A stretch of 64,000 nt of DNA from Paenibacillus sp. 1011MAR3C5. Its GTDB lineage: Bacteria; Bacillota; Bacilli; Paenibacillales; Paenibacillaceae. A model generated the notes under the pieces. That model was given only the letters and a program-made list of their open reading frames with translations. It made no database searches and was not told the origin of the DNA. Positions within the stretch are counted from its first letter, which is position 1, and each line of letters begins with the position of its first letter. Of the stretch, positions 17,647-26,620 are shown piece after piece. A program made the position numbers and the translations under genes. The stretch covers positions 903,992-967,991 of the forward strand of contig NZ_QZCF01000002.1 of the NCBI RefSeq assembly GCF_003591485.1, given 5' to 3'.

Positions 17647-18231
17647 TTACTCGTTAGCGTCAGTTTCTTCGAAAGTCTGAGATCCGCCCAATACAAATAA
17701 TGCAATCTTCTTGGCCGCTTCCTCCTTATTCATGGTGAGGTCACCGCTGGACCATTGCAATGCACCTTCATGAATGATTTGAGCAAATATAGGCACAAAC
17801 ATGTTTTTTTCGCTATCTGTATAAATATGCTCCATACTTTTCGACAGATAAACCTTCAATTCTTTCAGTATTTTTTCTTTCATTTGAGGCAAGACTAAGC
17901 CGCCATAGCTGCTGCGACATTCAATATTGGGTTGTTGATAAAAATCGCAAACCGCTAAAATGAGTTTTATAATGCTGTGCTGATCGAATTTCACAATGCC
18001 TGAAGTATGGTTTTCGATAGAAGCCGAAGCGAAATCCCCCATAATATAATCTATTAAATCGTATTTATCATTAAAGTGTGCATAGAATGTAGCCCGATTA
18101 ACTTGTGCTCCCTTTGTTATATCCGCGATTGTAATTTTTTCGAAATCCTTTTTAGAAGCCAAACTAAAAAAAGCATTAATCAATGACTGTTTCGTTTGCG
18201 TAATACGTAAATCCCTTACTTTTGATGCCAT
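17647..18231 (-). CDS. TetR-family transcriptional regulator
   Basis: 194 residues. An N-terminal HTH (ITIADITKGAQVNRATFYAHF) is followed by a helical sensor domain of the TetR group typical of SDR/quinone-reductase neighbours in Bacillales. The ATG at 18231 follows GAGAGGTG; a GTG three codons earlier overlaps that site. The gene is divergent from the SDR at 18387 with two inverted repeats between them, so repression of that SDR and of itself is likely. Confidence 0.9.
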   Translation of the reverse strand: MASKVRDLRITQTKQSLINAFFSLASKKDFEKITIADITKGAQVNRATFYAHFNDKYDLIDYIMGDFASASIENHTSGIVKFDQHSIIKLILAVCDFYQQPNIECRSSYGGLVLPQMKEKILKELKVYLSKSMEHIYTDSEKNMFVPIFAQIIHEGALQWSSGDLTMNKEEAAKKIALFVLGGSQTFEETDANE

Positions 18232-18249
18232 ATCTTTCACCTCTCGCCC

Positions 18250-18269
18250 GACAATTTAACAATATTGTC
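18250..18269. promoter_or_regulatory. Inverted repeat near the tetR start
   Basis: GACAAT-N8-ATTGTC, 19 bp upstream of the tetR start codon. Candidate operator for autoregulation. Confidence 0.45.
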
Positions 18270-18336
18270 GCTATAGCAACATTCACACGCAGGTTGTTGA
18301 TTGTCGCATTATATCTTTGGCTATATAGTTTTCATT

Positions 18337-18356
18337 AAAGCAACATGTGTTACTTT
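18337..18356. promoter_or_regulatory. Inverted repeat in the SDR promoter
   Basis: AAAGCAACAT followed by GTGTTACTTT, symmetric except at two positions in each arm, about 30 bp upstream of the SDR start. Candidate TetR operator. Confidence 0.5.
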
Positions 18357-18386
18357 AATATATCATAGATAAGGAGTTAACGAAAA

Positions 18387-19067
18387 ATGAAAACTATTGC
18401 CATAGTTGGTGCAGGTCCTGGATTAGGGTTGTCTCTAGCCAAAAAATTCGGAGAGAATGGGTTTAGGGTAGCTGTGATTGCGCGTAACCCTGAGAAATTA
18501 GCAAGTATTGAACGTGAACTTAGAACATTAAATATTGAAACGCAGTCTTTTGTAGCGGATGTCACGGACTTAGCTGCTTTAAAACAAGCCATTCAAGCAG
18601 CTAAGAAAGAGTTTGGTTCCATTGATGTGCTAGAATTTAGCCCCTATGCCAAGGAGGATAATTTCACAAACGTGCTAGAAACTACGCCTCAAAGTGTATT
18701 AGGATTAATGAAAAGCTATTTGCTGCCTGCCGTTCTTTCCGTTAATGAGGTTCTGCCGGATATGATAAATAACGGTTCTGGCGCAATTCTATTTACAACG
18801 GGCGTATCTGCTATGTTCCCTTTACCTTTTGCGGGGAATGCCGGAATCGTTGGGGCGGGTCTGCGTAATTATGCTGCAAACCTGCACAACGAGTTGAAAG
18901 AAAAAGGCGTATTTATCGGACATCTTTCAATCGGAGCCGTGATACAATCCGGAACAGCAGGAGATCCGGATGTTATTGCAGACGCTTGGTATCATATGTA
19001 CGAGAAAAAGGACCACTTTGAAGAAATATTCCCTCTGGGGCTTGATCCGGCTATTTTAATTAGTTGA
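18387..19067 (+). CDS. Atypical SDR-fold protein lacking the YxxxK site
   Basis: 226 residues. The N-terminal dinucleotide motif is clear (IVGAGPGLGLSLAKKFG; VIARNPEKL), and TTGVSAMFP follows where the catalytic Ser segment should be. At the position of the usual Tyr-x-x-x-Lys pair the sequence is FAGNAGIVGAGLRN, with neither residue. The protein may bind NAD(P) without ordinary SDR catalysis or use different residues. It is divergent from the TetR gene and likely its target. Start ATG after AAGGAG. A strong bidirectional terminator follows. Confidence 0.85.
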   Translation: MKTIAIVGAGPGLGLSLAKKFGENGFRVAVIARNPEKLASIERELRTLNIETQSFVADVTDLAALKQAIQAAKKEFGSIDVLEFSPYAKEDNFTNVLETTPQSVLGLMKSYLLPAVLSVNEVLPDMINNGSGAILFTTGVSAMFPLPFAGNAGIVGAGLRNYAANLHNELKEKGVFIGHLSIGAVIQSGTAGDPDVIADAWYHMYEKKDHFEEIFPLGLDPAILIS

Positions 19068-19131
19068 GCATTTTGCTCTGATTTTCCATATATATTCATG
19101 TCTATTTCGGCGAAGGTCGCTATCCTATTAT

Positions 19132-19177
19132 AAAAAATCGGCCCTTTCACAAATATGTGAACAGTGGCCGATTTTTT
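19132..19177. terminator. Bidirectional terminator between convergent SDR and map genes
   Basis: AATCGGCC pairs with GGCCGATT, with an inner TTCACA/TGTGAA stem; A-run before and T-run after allow termination in both directions. Confidence 0.9.
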
Positions 19178-19229
19178 CTTAAAGGCTGGGGGAGAAAACT
19201 TGATTAAATAAATGGATTGAGTAAAATTT

Positions 19230-19976
19230 CTATTGCGCGGTCAATATAATCGGGCCATCCGCAGTAATGGCAATCGTATGCTCGTACTGTGCGGAAAGCG
19301 AGCCGTCAGCGGTCCTGGCGGTCCATCCGTCTTCATCTATTGTCATCATCGCTTTCCCGGCATTTAGCATCGGCTCGATCGTCAAAACCATTCCTTCCTT
19401 CAAGCGGAACCCTTTGCCCGGATGTCCAACATGGGGATAATTAGGTTCCTCGTGCATCTCTCTTCCTACTGCATGACCAAGCAGATCGCGCACCACCGAA
19501 AATCCGTTTCGCTCGGCATGGGTTTGAACCGCGTGCATCACATCGCCGATCCGGTTTCCGACGACAGCTTTTTCGATACCTAGATCTAGGCACTCCTTCG
19601 TTACACGCATCAGATTGCGGGCATCCTCCGACACCTCGCCGACCGCATAACACCAAGCTGAATCGCCGATCCAGCCATCCGCCTCCGCGACGATGTCGAT
19701 TGTGACGATGTCGCCTTCCTTGAGCGGCTCCCGGCTCGGAAAACCATGCGCAATGACGTCGTTGACAGACGCGCATGTCGCAAACGGATAGCCGTTGTAG
19801 CCTATTGTATAAGCCTTAGCGTCATTTTCCTTCAGGAATCGCACCGCGAACGACTCGATATCGAGCGTTGTGACTCCCGGCCGGATCATACTTGCGATCG
19901 CTTGATGAAAAGCAGCGACAATTCGGCCGGCCTTTCTCATTTCTTCAATTTCAGTTTTCGATTTCAGAATGACCAT
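19230..19976 (-). CDS. map: Type I methionine aminopeptidase (accessory copy)
   Basis: 248 residues of the Map family, which removes N-terminal Met from nascent proteins. The five metal ligands are in place: Asp in VTIDIVAEA, Asp in IGDSAWC, His in LLGHAVG, Glu in LTIEPML and Glu in AQYEHTIAI. The substrate-binding His is in VIAHGFP. The housekeeping map gene in Bacillales normally lies in the ribosomal-protein cluster between adk and infA, so this copy with its own TetR regulator 5 bp upstream is probably a second, conditionally expressed enzyme (YflG-like). Start ATG with GGAGAG. Confidence 0.93.
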   Translation of the reverse strand: MVILKSKTEIEEMRKAGRIVAAFHQAIASMIRPGVTTLDIESFAVRFLKENDAKAYTIGYNGYPFATCASVNDVIAHGFPSREPLKEGDIVTIDIVAEADGWIGDSAWCYAVGEVSEDARNLMRVTKECLDLGIEKAVVGNRIGDVMHAVQTHAERNGFSVVRDLLGHAVGREMHEEPNYPHVGHPGKGFRLKEGMVLTIEPMLNAGKAMMTIDEDGWTARTADGSLSAQYEHTIAITADGPIILTAQ

Positions 19977-19981
19977 TCCAT

Positions 19982-20584
19982 TTATCTCTCCTTAGACTGT
20001 ATGCCTGAAAAAATCATGTCGACGATCCTATCCACATCTATCTCGCTTTGCATATTGTGGTGGATGTTCAATGTTGTGCAGCCAACAAGCGTGCCAAATA
20101 TCAGATTAGCCGTTTTTTCCGGTGCTGTGGAACCCATTTCTTCACGAATCATTTCCACAAACGGCGAATAGATTCGTTCCTGAAAATCGGCAAACAGCTT
20201 GCTGAACCGGTTTCCAGGGAAGTGATGAAAATTATCTACAACCGTTTTAAGTAAAATAAATATAGAAGGATCCTGGATGCTCTTCCACAGCAGCAGCCTG
20301 GAGAATGATTCAGCCTTAAGCAAACTGCCGCTATCCCCCATCAAAACGGGCATTACTGCCGACTCCGTTCGATTCAGGGCATCCCACAGTAAATCTTCCA
20401 AAAGCATGTGCTTATTTTTGTAGTAATGATATACCGTTCCATAGCCAAGCTCTGCCTTGACCGCAACATCGCGTACTTCCAATTGAATGCCCTTCTCCAT
20501 ATATACTTCCGCAGCCGCTTGCATAATTTGGCTCATCCGCAATTCCCGGATCGCATCATTCTGTTCTTTTGTACGTGGTGACAT
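19982..20584 (-). CDS. TetR-family transcriptional regulator upstream of map
   Basis: 200 residues with a TetR HTH (VRDVAVKAELGYGTVYHYYKNK) and a C-terminal helical domain (FADFQERIYSPFVEMIREEM). It is the first gene of a two-gene unit with the methionine aminopeptidase (5-bp spacing), so it probably controls that enzyme together with itself. Start ATG after AAGGAGG. Ligand unknown. Confidence 0.9.
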   Translation of the reverse strand: MSPRTKEQNDAIRELRMSQIMQAAAEVYMEKGIQLEVRDVAVKAELGYGTVYHYYKNKHMLLEDLLWDALNRTESAVMPVLMGDSGSLLKAESFSRLLLWKSIQDPSIFILLKTVVDNFHHFPGNRFSKLFADFQERIYSPFVEMIREEMGSTAPEKTANLIFGTLVGCTTLNIHHNMQSEIDVDRIVDMIFSGIQSKER

Positions 20585-20689
20585 GGCTCCTCCTTTTTAG
20601 ACCTGCTGGGATGTCAATGTAAAATAAATATACTTCATTTCGCAGTTAGGATCAAGTCCTTCAGTCTTACGCATAACTTTATTTCGCTA

Positions 20690-20717
20690 AACCAAAAAAA
20701 GCCGCGATTTACGCGGC
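20690..20717 (-). terminator. Terminator of the CwlJ-like gene
   Basis: On the minus strand, GCCGCG-TAAAT-CGCGGC is followed by seven T. Same stem type as the terminators at 10823 and 13268. Confidence 0.82.
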
Positions 20718-20805
20718 ACTTAATGAAATAACATTCTAGTCAACCGACACATGGCTGTGACAAGTCAGATAAAGAGATCCTAATGAGCTCATTCCGTTTA
20801 TAAAA

Positions 20806-21249
20806 TTAATACGTATTATATATATTATCACATTCACCCGCGGTCGGTTCATAAAAACAGTGCTTCTTCCATCGTCCTGCGAGCGGCTGATTATACCAAG
20901 TTGGTGGACATGGTCCGGGACTTTCGAACGATCCTGGGCGGAAATACCATAAGGAGAATTTGGCTGGCCAATTCCGCTCCCCATTCACAGACCGTTGCGC
21001 CAGACGGCGTTCCCTCTCTCTTGCGTTTTGATAGTACAAACTATGTTGCAACGCTTCGAACGCATGCGGCTGGTTGATCATCTGGGGAATGGTCCGGAGA
21101 TTTTTAAAATCGGAGCAATTCCCTCTTATTCGATTAATGCCAACATTTCCAACAAGGAGCATGCCCATTTCGCCTTCGGTCTCAGCCTCAGCTCGAAGCA
21201 ACCTTGCCAACATCTTAATATCCTGTTCCCTGGCTTTTACGACTGCCAT
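20806..21249 (-). CDS. Cell wall hydrolase of the CwlJ/SleB (Hydrolase_2) family
   Basis: 147 residues, about the length of Bacillus CwlJ (no signal peptide, no peptidoglycan-binding domain). The family core is visible: LARLLRAEAETEGEMGM (catalytic Glu region), GNVGINRI, and a C-terminal Trp/Tyr/Cys-rich part (CPPTWYNQP, GRWKKHCFYEP). CwlJ-type enzymes break down the spore cortex during germination and are held in the coat. Start ATG after GAGGTG. It stands alone between the MFS gene and the map/tetR unit. Whether it is CwlJ itself or a paralogue cannot be told. Confidence 0.85.
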   Translation of the reverse strand: MAVVKAREQDIKMLARLLRAEAETEGEMGMLLVGNVGINRIRGNCSDFKNLRTIPQMINQPHAFEALQHSLYYQNARERERRLAQRSVNGERNWPAKFSLWYFRPGSFESPGPCPPTWYNQPLAGRWKKHCFYEPTAGECDNIYNTY

Positions 21250-21353
21250 TGGCTCACCTCTTTAGATTTCTAGACTCATCATATTGTAGGTGAGGCGGAA
21301 GTGTTACTTGGTTTGCATGAAACTTTTCGTAGCCGGCTTCTTGTTTGCGACCT

Positions 21354-22559
21354 TTATTGTTTTTGGGGGAAGCCGTATCTCTTCGCTCTCCATGCAATAA
21401 GCAGCGCCACAAGCAAGAGTACCAACAGTACTCCCGGGAAAGCCTGTACACCAACATGCTCTAACAATATCCCGCCGACAATGCCTCCGCTGGCTATGGC
21501 ACCATTCCATACCATTACATTAATGGGCATCACGATATCAACGCCTTCTTCACCGCTTGCATCAGCCAACGCGGTTTGCAATAACGTGGCGGCACCTCCG
21601 AAGGTTAGCCCCCATAACGCAACTGCAATATATACGATCGACGCCGATGTGCCGCCAGCCCATAGCGCAACGGACGCCATCGCAAAACCGAATAAACTGA
21701 TCAATACCATCAAGCGCAGCTTGCGGTCTATCAGCATGCCGACAATCCAGATGGAGACGAGAGCGGCGATTCCAAAGACGAGTAATACAAGATCGACGCG
21801 CTCTGAAAGTCCGGAATGCTCAAGAAACGGTGAAATATACGTATATAAAATATTATGAGCCAGCATCCAGGTTAGCACGACCATTAGAATCGAACGGATA
21901 CCCGGCATTACAAACACCTGACGAACTGTCATTCTCTTCACTGCAGGCTGTCCGGGATAATCCGGCACTTTCCATAGCACCCAGCAGATTAACAAAAGAG
22001 TCAGAAAAGAGATAAGCCCAAATACCACTCGCCAACCGACAAGGTCACCAAGCAAAGTTCCGGCCGGCACCCCCAAGGTAAGCGCAATTGGTGTTCCTAC
22101 CATGGAGACAGCAAGTGCGCGTCCCCTCAGGGCCTCAGGAACCATTCGTCTCGCATAACCGGCGATCATCCCCCAAGCTCCGCCTGCAGCTACACCGGCG
22201 AGAAATCGTGAGACAAGCGTCAGAGCATAGCTAGTCGACAAAGCGGTAACTGTGTTGAAGATTAAAAATCCCGCAATAATGGCGAGCAGCAGCGGACGCC
22301 GCCGCAACCCTCCGGTGAACATGACAAATGGAATCGCCGCAACAAGCGAGCCAATCGCATATAGGGTTACGAGTTGCCCGGCCATCGCTTTCGAAATATG
22401 CAGTCCTTCCCCGATTAATGGCAGCAGCCCGGCTGGAATGGTTTCTGTAAGAATACAGATAAACCCTGTCATCGCTAATGCCAGTAAGGCAAGCCAAGGA
22501 AGTCTAACAGGCTTGTTGTCCGATTGAAGCACACCTGCGGATGATGAAAAATTAGACAA
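21354..22559 (-). CDS. MFS efflux transporter, DHA1 type
   Basis: 401 residues with 12 hydrophobic segments. Marks of the AraJ/YdhP-like drug:H+ antiporter group are ICILTETIPAGLLPLIGEGL in the first helix, GALLARFLAG-like RFLAGVAAGGAW in helix 4, and the motif-C-like PAGTLLGDLVGW. It should export small organic compounds at the cost of the proton gradient. The TTG start is preceded by AAGGAGG at good spacing. It is divergent from the TetR gene at 22683, its likely repressor. Confidence 0.9.
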   Translation of the reverse strand: MSNFSSSAGVLQSDNKPVRLPWLALLALAMTGFICILTETIPAGLLPLIGEGLHISKAMAGQLVTLYAIGSLVAAIPFVMFTGGLRRRPLLLAIIAGFLIFNTVTALSTSYALTLVSRFLAGVAAGGAWGMIAGYARRMVPEALRGRALAVSMVGTPIALTLGVPAGTLLGDLVGWRVVFGLISFLTLLLICWVLWKVPDYPGQPAVKRMTVRQVFVMPGIRSILMVVLTWMLAHNILYTYISPFLEHSGLSERVDLVLLVFGIAALVSIWIVGMLIDRKLRLMVLISLFGFAMASVALWAGGTSASIVYIAVALWGLTFGGAATLLQTALADASGEEGVDIVMPINVMVWNGAIASGGIVGGILLEHVGVQAFPGVLLVLLLVALLIAWRAKRYGFPQKQ

Positions 22560-22590
22560 GTTTGTTTCCTCCTTAAGATCAGTTTACTTC

Positions 22591-22652
22591 TGGATCGATC
22601 ATTCCAAATGTTAATCTACAACACTTTACTTGTCAAGGACTTATGGATCGAT
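22591..22652. promoter_or_regulatory. Repeated TGGATCGAT sites in the MFS-tetR divergent promoter
   Basis: TGGATCGAT occurs at 22591 and 22644, 53 bp apart; the first is followed by C, making the palindrome GATCGATC. Both lie in the 123-bp intergenic region, as expected for TetR control of both genes. Confidence 0.5.
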
Positions 22653-22682
22653 TAGTATAGAAGTATTGAAGGAGGTTATCTT

Positions 22683-23315
22683 ATGCCACGTACGGGACGT
22701 CCTCGCGCATTTAATCGTGATGAGGCAGTCATTTCGGCTATGCTTCTCTTCTGGGAACATGGCTTTGAATCCACTTCCCTTGCTCAGCTGCGCGCTGCGA
22801 TGGGAGGTATATCAGCTGCGAGTTTTTACGCGGCCTTCGAATCCAAAGAAGCGCTGTTCCGCGAAGTGGTGGATCAGTATATCTCTACTTATGGACAAGT
22901 TTCGGAAAGCTTCAGGGATCAAAATAGGACAGCGAAAGCATCCATTGAGCAGGGATTACGACGATCGGCGCAGATGCAAACAGAGCGGTCCCATCCTTTA
23001 GGTTGTCTGTTGATTTTATCCGCTGTAACCTGTTCACCTGAACAAAAGCACATTCAAAACATGCTCTCCAAGGAACGAGCTAAGGTACGCGGTTGGCAGC
23101 AAGATTGTATAGAACGGGCCGTAGCTAATGGCGAGTTGCCCGCTTCTACGGATATCTCCATGCTCGTTACTTTGTTTGACACCTTTCTTCAAGGTATTTC
23201 ATCACAAGCCAGGGATGGTGTTTCACTTGAGGAAATTGATGCTGCTATCACTCTGCTGATGAGAATTTGGGATGACCTATCTGCTAAGACAGGCGAACGG
23301 GGAAAGGTTAATTGA
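22683..23315 (+). CDS. TetR-family transcriptional regulator
   Basis: 210 residues. The N-terminus PRTGRPRAFNRDEAV and the HTH helix ISAASFYAAFESKEALF are typical of the TetR group that accompanies MFS pumps (TetR_C_16-like sensor domain: HPLGCLLILSAV). The ATG follows GGAGG. It is divergent from the MFS transporter at 21354 and probably represses it. Confidence 0.92.
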   Translation: MPRTGRPRAFNRDEAVISAMLLFWEHGFESTSLAQLRAAMGGISAASFYAAFESKEALFREVVDQYISTYGQVSESFRDQNRTAKASIEQGLRRSAQMQTERSHPLGCLLILSAVTCSPEQKHIQNMLSKERAKVRGWQQDCIERAVANGELPASTDISMLVTLFDTFLQGISSQARDGVSLEEIDAAITLLMRIWDDLSAKTGERGKVN

Positions 23316-23470
23316 GGACCAGCTTGGCAATTATCCAACCTGACTGCGAGAAGTCATTGATGAGACAACCGGAACAGCCCTCTTGCTGCTTTGTGGGTAA
23401 CGACTCCCTCCGACCGACTACGTATACTATTTCAGCGGTATTTAACAGCTCATACCATAGAAAATGAAAC

Positions 23471-23514
23471 AGCGACAGCCAAAGACTTGAAATAGAAAGT
23501 CCTTAACTGTCGCT
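23471..23514 (-). terminator. Hairpin terminator of the HAD phosphatase gene
   Basis: AGCGACAG pairs with CTGTCGCT, with an inner GACTT/AAGTC-like stem; on the minus strand it is followed by a T-rich tail. It lies 43 bp after the stop at 23557. Confidence 0.65.
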
Positions 23515-23556
23515 TATGGATTGAAATAAACGTTCCCGTTAGCTGGATTGTTGTTC

Positions 23557-24327
23557 TTAAATAAATGACAATCTTTTTAAAGCATTATATATCCCATGTT
23601 CATTACAACTATCCGTGATTAAATCTGCCTTGTCTTTTACTTCCTTTTCAGCATTTCCCATTGCAATCCCTATTCCCGAAAGTTCTATTAGTTCAATATC
23701 GTTCATCCCATCTCCGAAAAACACAATATCTTCATGCTGAAACCCATTTTTTTCGGCGATTTTCAGAATGGTTTTTGCTTTCGAGCCGTCTTTTGGTATA
23801 ACATCTAAACCGAATTTGTGCCAACTCACATATCTGAATTCATGGATCTCGTATTTATGAAGATCTTCTGACTTGCAGAAAAGCATAGCTTGGATAATAG
23901 GGTTTTGATTCCAATACATGTCATCAAAGTCAGGGATGGGCCATCCCAAACTTTCATAAGCCTGAGTTAACGACTCTCCCGGTTCTTCAAAATGTCTTTT
24001 TAATCCATTCGCTGTTTGAAAAACGATTTGGTCATTGTTTTCTGTTGCAATTTCAATTAGTCTCTTAATAGATTCCTTGGATAATTTGACCTCATAGGCT
24101 AATTCATGACGGACATAACCGACTGATCCATTACATAAAACATAGGTATCCATTTCAAGTTCTTCTATGATGGCTATTGCTGAAGCGTAGTCTCTTCCTG
24201 TCGCAATACCTATGGCATGTCCGTTTTCTCTAAGAGAAGCCAAAGCTTGTTTTGTACTGTCGAGGAACTTCATATCCGTTGTTAATAATGTTCCATCAAT
24301 GTCAAACACAATAAATTTTGCTTTCAT
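23557..24327 (-). CDS. Cof-type HAD-IIB phosphatase
   Basis: 256 residues with all four HAD motifs: FDIDGTLL (nucleophile Asp and acid/base Asp), TGRD, a Lys in the KDGSKAKTIL region and FGDGMNDIELI. A cap domain of type IIB lies between. Such enzymes dephosphorylate sugar phosphates, flavin or pyridoxal phosphates in the cytoplasm; specificity is not readable here. The ATG follows GGGAAGA. Monocistronic; divergent from the methyltransferase. Confidence 0.93.
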   Translation of the reverse strand: MKAKFIVFDIDGTLLTTDMKFLDSTKQALASLRENGHAIGIATGRDYASAIAIIEELEMDTYVLCNGSVGYVRHELAYEVKLSKESIKRLIEIATENNDQIVFQTANGLKRHFEEPGESLTQAYESLGWPIPDFDDMYWNQNPIIQAMLFCKSEDLHKYEIHEFRYVSWHKFGLDVIPKDGSKAKTILKIAEKNGFQHEDIVFFGDGMNDIELIELSGIGIAMGNAEKEVKDKADLITDSCNEHGIYNALKRLSFI

Positions 24328-24501
24328 TGTCTTCCCACCACATTCTATTTGATTTCGTCATCTCATACTACATATATTGTATATAATCGATGCTCTTTTT
24401 TAAACTAGCTTTTTATACTTAAAATAATTAATTTATCTACTTTGTTATTTGACGAAGCGACCTACCATTGTCATAACGAAACATTTGAGGAGGGAAAAGA
24501 C

Positions 24502-25314
24502 ATGAACAAGGATGCTGTGTATCCAACAAACATTATAGGCGCTGGCGAGGTTGGCCGCGCCATCTCGGTCGACATGGACCAAAATGCTGTCTATCAAACA
24601 AACAGCTTCTATTGGGATACGAAAGGAAATGATTTCTTAGGAGCTATCGTGCTTCCCTATTATGGAGCATATGTCTCTGAAGAAAAATGCCAGCTGTTTG
24701 GCGATGTCTCAGGGAAGAGGATGCTGGAGATAGGCTGTGGCAATGGTCAATCCTTGCAATATCACGGGGAACGGAAGGCATCTGAACTCTGGGGAGTGGA
24801 TCTATCAGAAAAACAAATCGAAAAGGCAAAACTACAGTTGAAGACATGCGGTCTTTCAGCACAATTGCTCTGCTCTCCCATGGAAGAAGAATGTGGCCTG
24901 CCCTTGGATTATTTTGACTGCGTGTATTCGATTTATGCTATAGGCTGGACCACCGATCTTGAGGGTACTTTCCGCCGGATCGCTTCTTACCTGAAGAAGG
25001 ACGGTGTATTTATATTCAGTTGGTCTCATCCTATACACAAATGTGTTGCCGCAGAAAATAATAGGCTTGCTTTCAAAAAAAGGTACTTCGATGAATCGTG
25101 GTATTCGGTATCTCTTGATGAAGGTGCGCTGACATTGTCGGACCGTAAACTATCCACCTATGTGAATGCATTGGCAAAGTCGGGATTTGTCATCGAGCAA
25201 ATGATTGAGGAATCTGATGAAGATATCATGCAGTCGCGGAACGATAACAGCGATTTTGCGCAGAAAGCCAAGATGCTTCCTGTAACTTTTGTCATCAAAG
25301 CAAGAAAGCTATAG
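24502..25314 (+). CDS. Class I SAM-dependent methyltransferase
   Basis: 270 residues from the ATG at 24502 (GAGGAGGG upstream). The longer frame from 24442 has no ribosome binding site. Motif I is MLEIGCGNGQ, the acidic residue of motif II is in LWGVDLSEKQI, and YFDCVYSIYAIGWTTDL corresponds to motif IV. The substrate is unknown; sequence style suggests a small-molecule methyltransferase (Methyltransf_11/25). The 3' end overlaps by 6 bp the convergent small membrane gene. Confidence 0.9.
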   Translation: MNKDAVYPTNIIGAGEVGRAISVDMDQNAVYQTNSFYWDTKGNDFLGAIVLPYYGAYVSEEKCQLFGDVSGKRMLEIGCGNGQSLQYHGERKASELWGVDLSEKQIEKAKLQLKTCGLSAQLLCSPMEEECGLPLDYFDCVYSIYAIGWTTDLEGTFRRIASYLKKDGVFIFSWSHPIHKCVAAENNRLAFKKRYFDESWYSVSLDEGALTLSDRKLSTYVNALAKSGFVIEQMIEESDEDIMQSRNDNSDFAQKAKMLPVTFVIKARKL

Positions 25315-25470
25315 CTCCTCGGAATCGGAATCCTTCGAGCGATCTTGCCGGGGCTTTCTGAACCAGGTAAAGAATGACAGCACGATTGCAGCCGCGGCAA
25401 AAACCACCGGTTGTGCCCAAGGATATTTCAGCATCATATCGGATTTCCAAAACGCCATAAAGCTTGCCAT
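25309..25470 (-). CDS. 53-residue membrane protein at the end of the ger operon
   Basis: The ATG at 25470 follows GGGAGGGG. The product has a short N-terminal part, one hydrophobic segment (QPVVFAAAAIVLSFFTWF) and an acidic/basic tail (KPRQDRSKDSDSEEL). It starts 23 bp after gerB on the same strand and should be cotranscribed with the receptor. Small membrane proteins (for example GerD-independent accessory or 2-TM 'GerX'-type subunits) are reported with some germinant receptors. I infer an accessory role but recognise no family. Confidence 0.7.
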   Translation of the reverse strand: MASFMAFWKSDMMLKYPWAQPVVFAAAAIVLSFFTWFRKPRQDRSKDSDSEEL

Positions 25471-25493
25471 TCTGTCCCCTCCCGCTTGTCAGA

Positions 25494-26582
25494 TCAGGCT
25501 TGTTTTCTTCGTATCCAGGATACGGCCATCAGTACCATTGGAATGAAAATCATTAAGGATAAATAAATGGGACTGTACGGAACGATCTTCTCAGCCACCG
25601 TAATATGTACGATCACATTCGGTGCCATAGTTAGGCCGAGTACAAACGCTATGGCACTGACAGGTATAATAAAATTACGGTTGCTTTGCGCATAGGTTAG
25701 CTTTTGAATACTTCGTACCGTAGCAAACAGAAAAATATAAGTCTTTAAAAACGCCATAAAGCAAAAGTACAATACACCTGTCGCATCAAGCTGTGTAATG
25801 AAATCCGCAACGTTAATGGTTTGGATTAACACATACATGGGATAAGTCGCCCGCATAAAAATTTCTTCACCAAATACAGCAACCACCATGGCATCCGTGA
25901 AGGCGATAAAGCTGCCTGCCAGAAGAGTCGACAGAATCATCGTTCGGGCCACCCGCCCCTTAGGCTTGACTGAAGTCCAAATCATGGCCAAAGCAAGCGA
26001 CTCCCCATAAGATTGAATGACCCCCAGCGGCCACACCACCTTCCACACCCTGTTCCATCCTTTGTCCAATAACGGGAATAAGTTATCGAGATCGATAACG
26101 CCGGAGCTCATAATTAATACCACTTCTACGATATAGATGAGACCCAGAAGCGGAAGTATGATTTCGGCCAATCTCCCCATCACCTTTAAGCCCAGAAAAA
26201 GAGCATAGCCAATCACTATCATAAAGACTGCAAGAATAGCCCATGAAGGTGTGCCTGGCAAAATCGTCGATGGCACCAAATTGTTGATGTCTGCGACAAT
26301 CCTCCCCGCGATATACAAAAACAGTAACGGATGAAGCCAAGCGATAGGCGTGCCCAGCCATTTGCCGAATTGTTTCGGGTAACATTCAATATAGGTCAAG
26401 CCCGGGTTCAAATGCGTTACACTGACATAAACCAAGATGATGGCTGTTCCCAACAGGGTGGAAATCAAAACAGCCAGCCAGGAATCTCTTCCTGCCCCGG
26501 AGGCAAAACCAAATATGATGGTAGTCCCGATTTGATAGATAATGGAGATGGCCAGCAATTGGTGCCTAGAAATAGTGTCCAT
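25494..26582 (-). CDS. gerB: Spore germination permease, GerB (GerAB) family
   Basis: 362 residues, mostly about ten transmembrane helices, related to APC-superfamily amino acid transporters. Family signs are ISRHQLLAISIIYQIGTTI at the N-terminus, GWNRVWKVVWPLG and YGESLALAM in the centre, and the short helix pair near the C-terminus. GerB subunits form the inner-membrane part of germinant receptors that binds the germinant in dormant spores. It follows gerC by 38 bp. Confidence 0.95.
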   Translation of the reverse strand: MDTISRHQLLAISIIYQIGTTIIFGFASGAGRDSWLAVLISTLLGTAIILVYVSVTHLNPGLTYIECYPKQFGKWLGTPIAWLHPLLFLYIAGRIVADINNLVPSTILPGTPSWAILAVFMIVIGYALFLGLKVMGRLAEIILPLLGLIYIVEVVLIMSSGVIDLDNLFPLLDKGWNRVWKVVWPLGVIQSYGESLALAMIWTSVKPKGRVARTMILSTLLAGSFIAFTDAMVVAVFGEEIFMRATYPMYVLIQTINVADFITQLDATGVLYFCFMAFLKTYIFLFATVRSIQKLTYAQSNRNFIIPVSAIAFVLGLTMAPNVIVHITVAEKIVPYSPIYLSLMIFIPMVLMAVSWIRRKQA

Positions 26583-26620
26583 ACCGTAATATTCCTATTC
26601 CTTATGCGAATTTATTGGTT

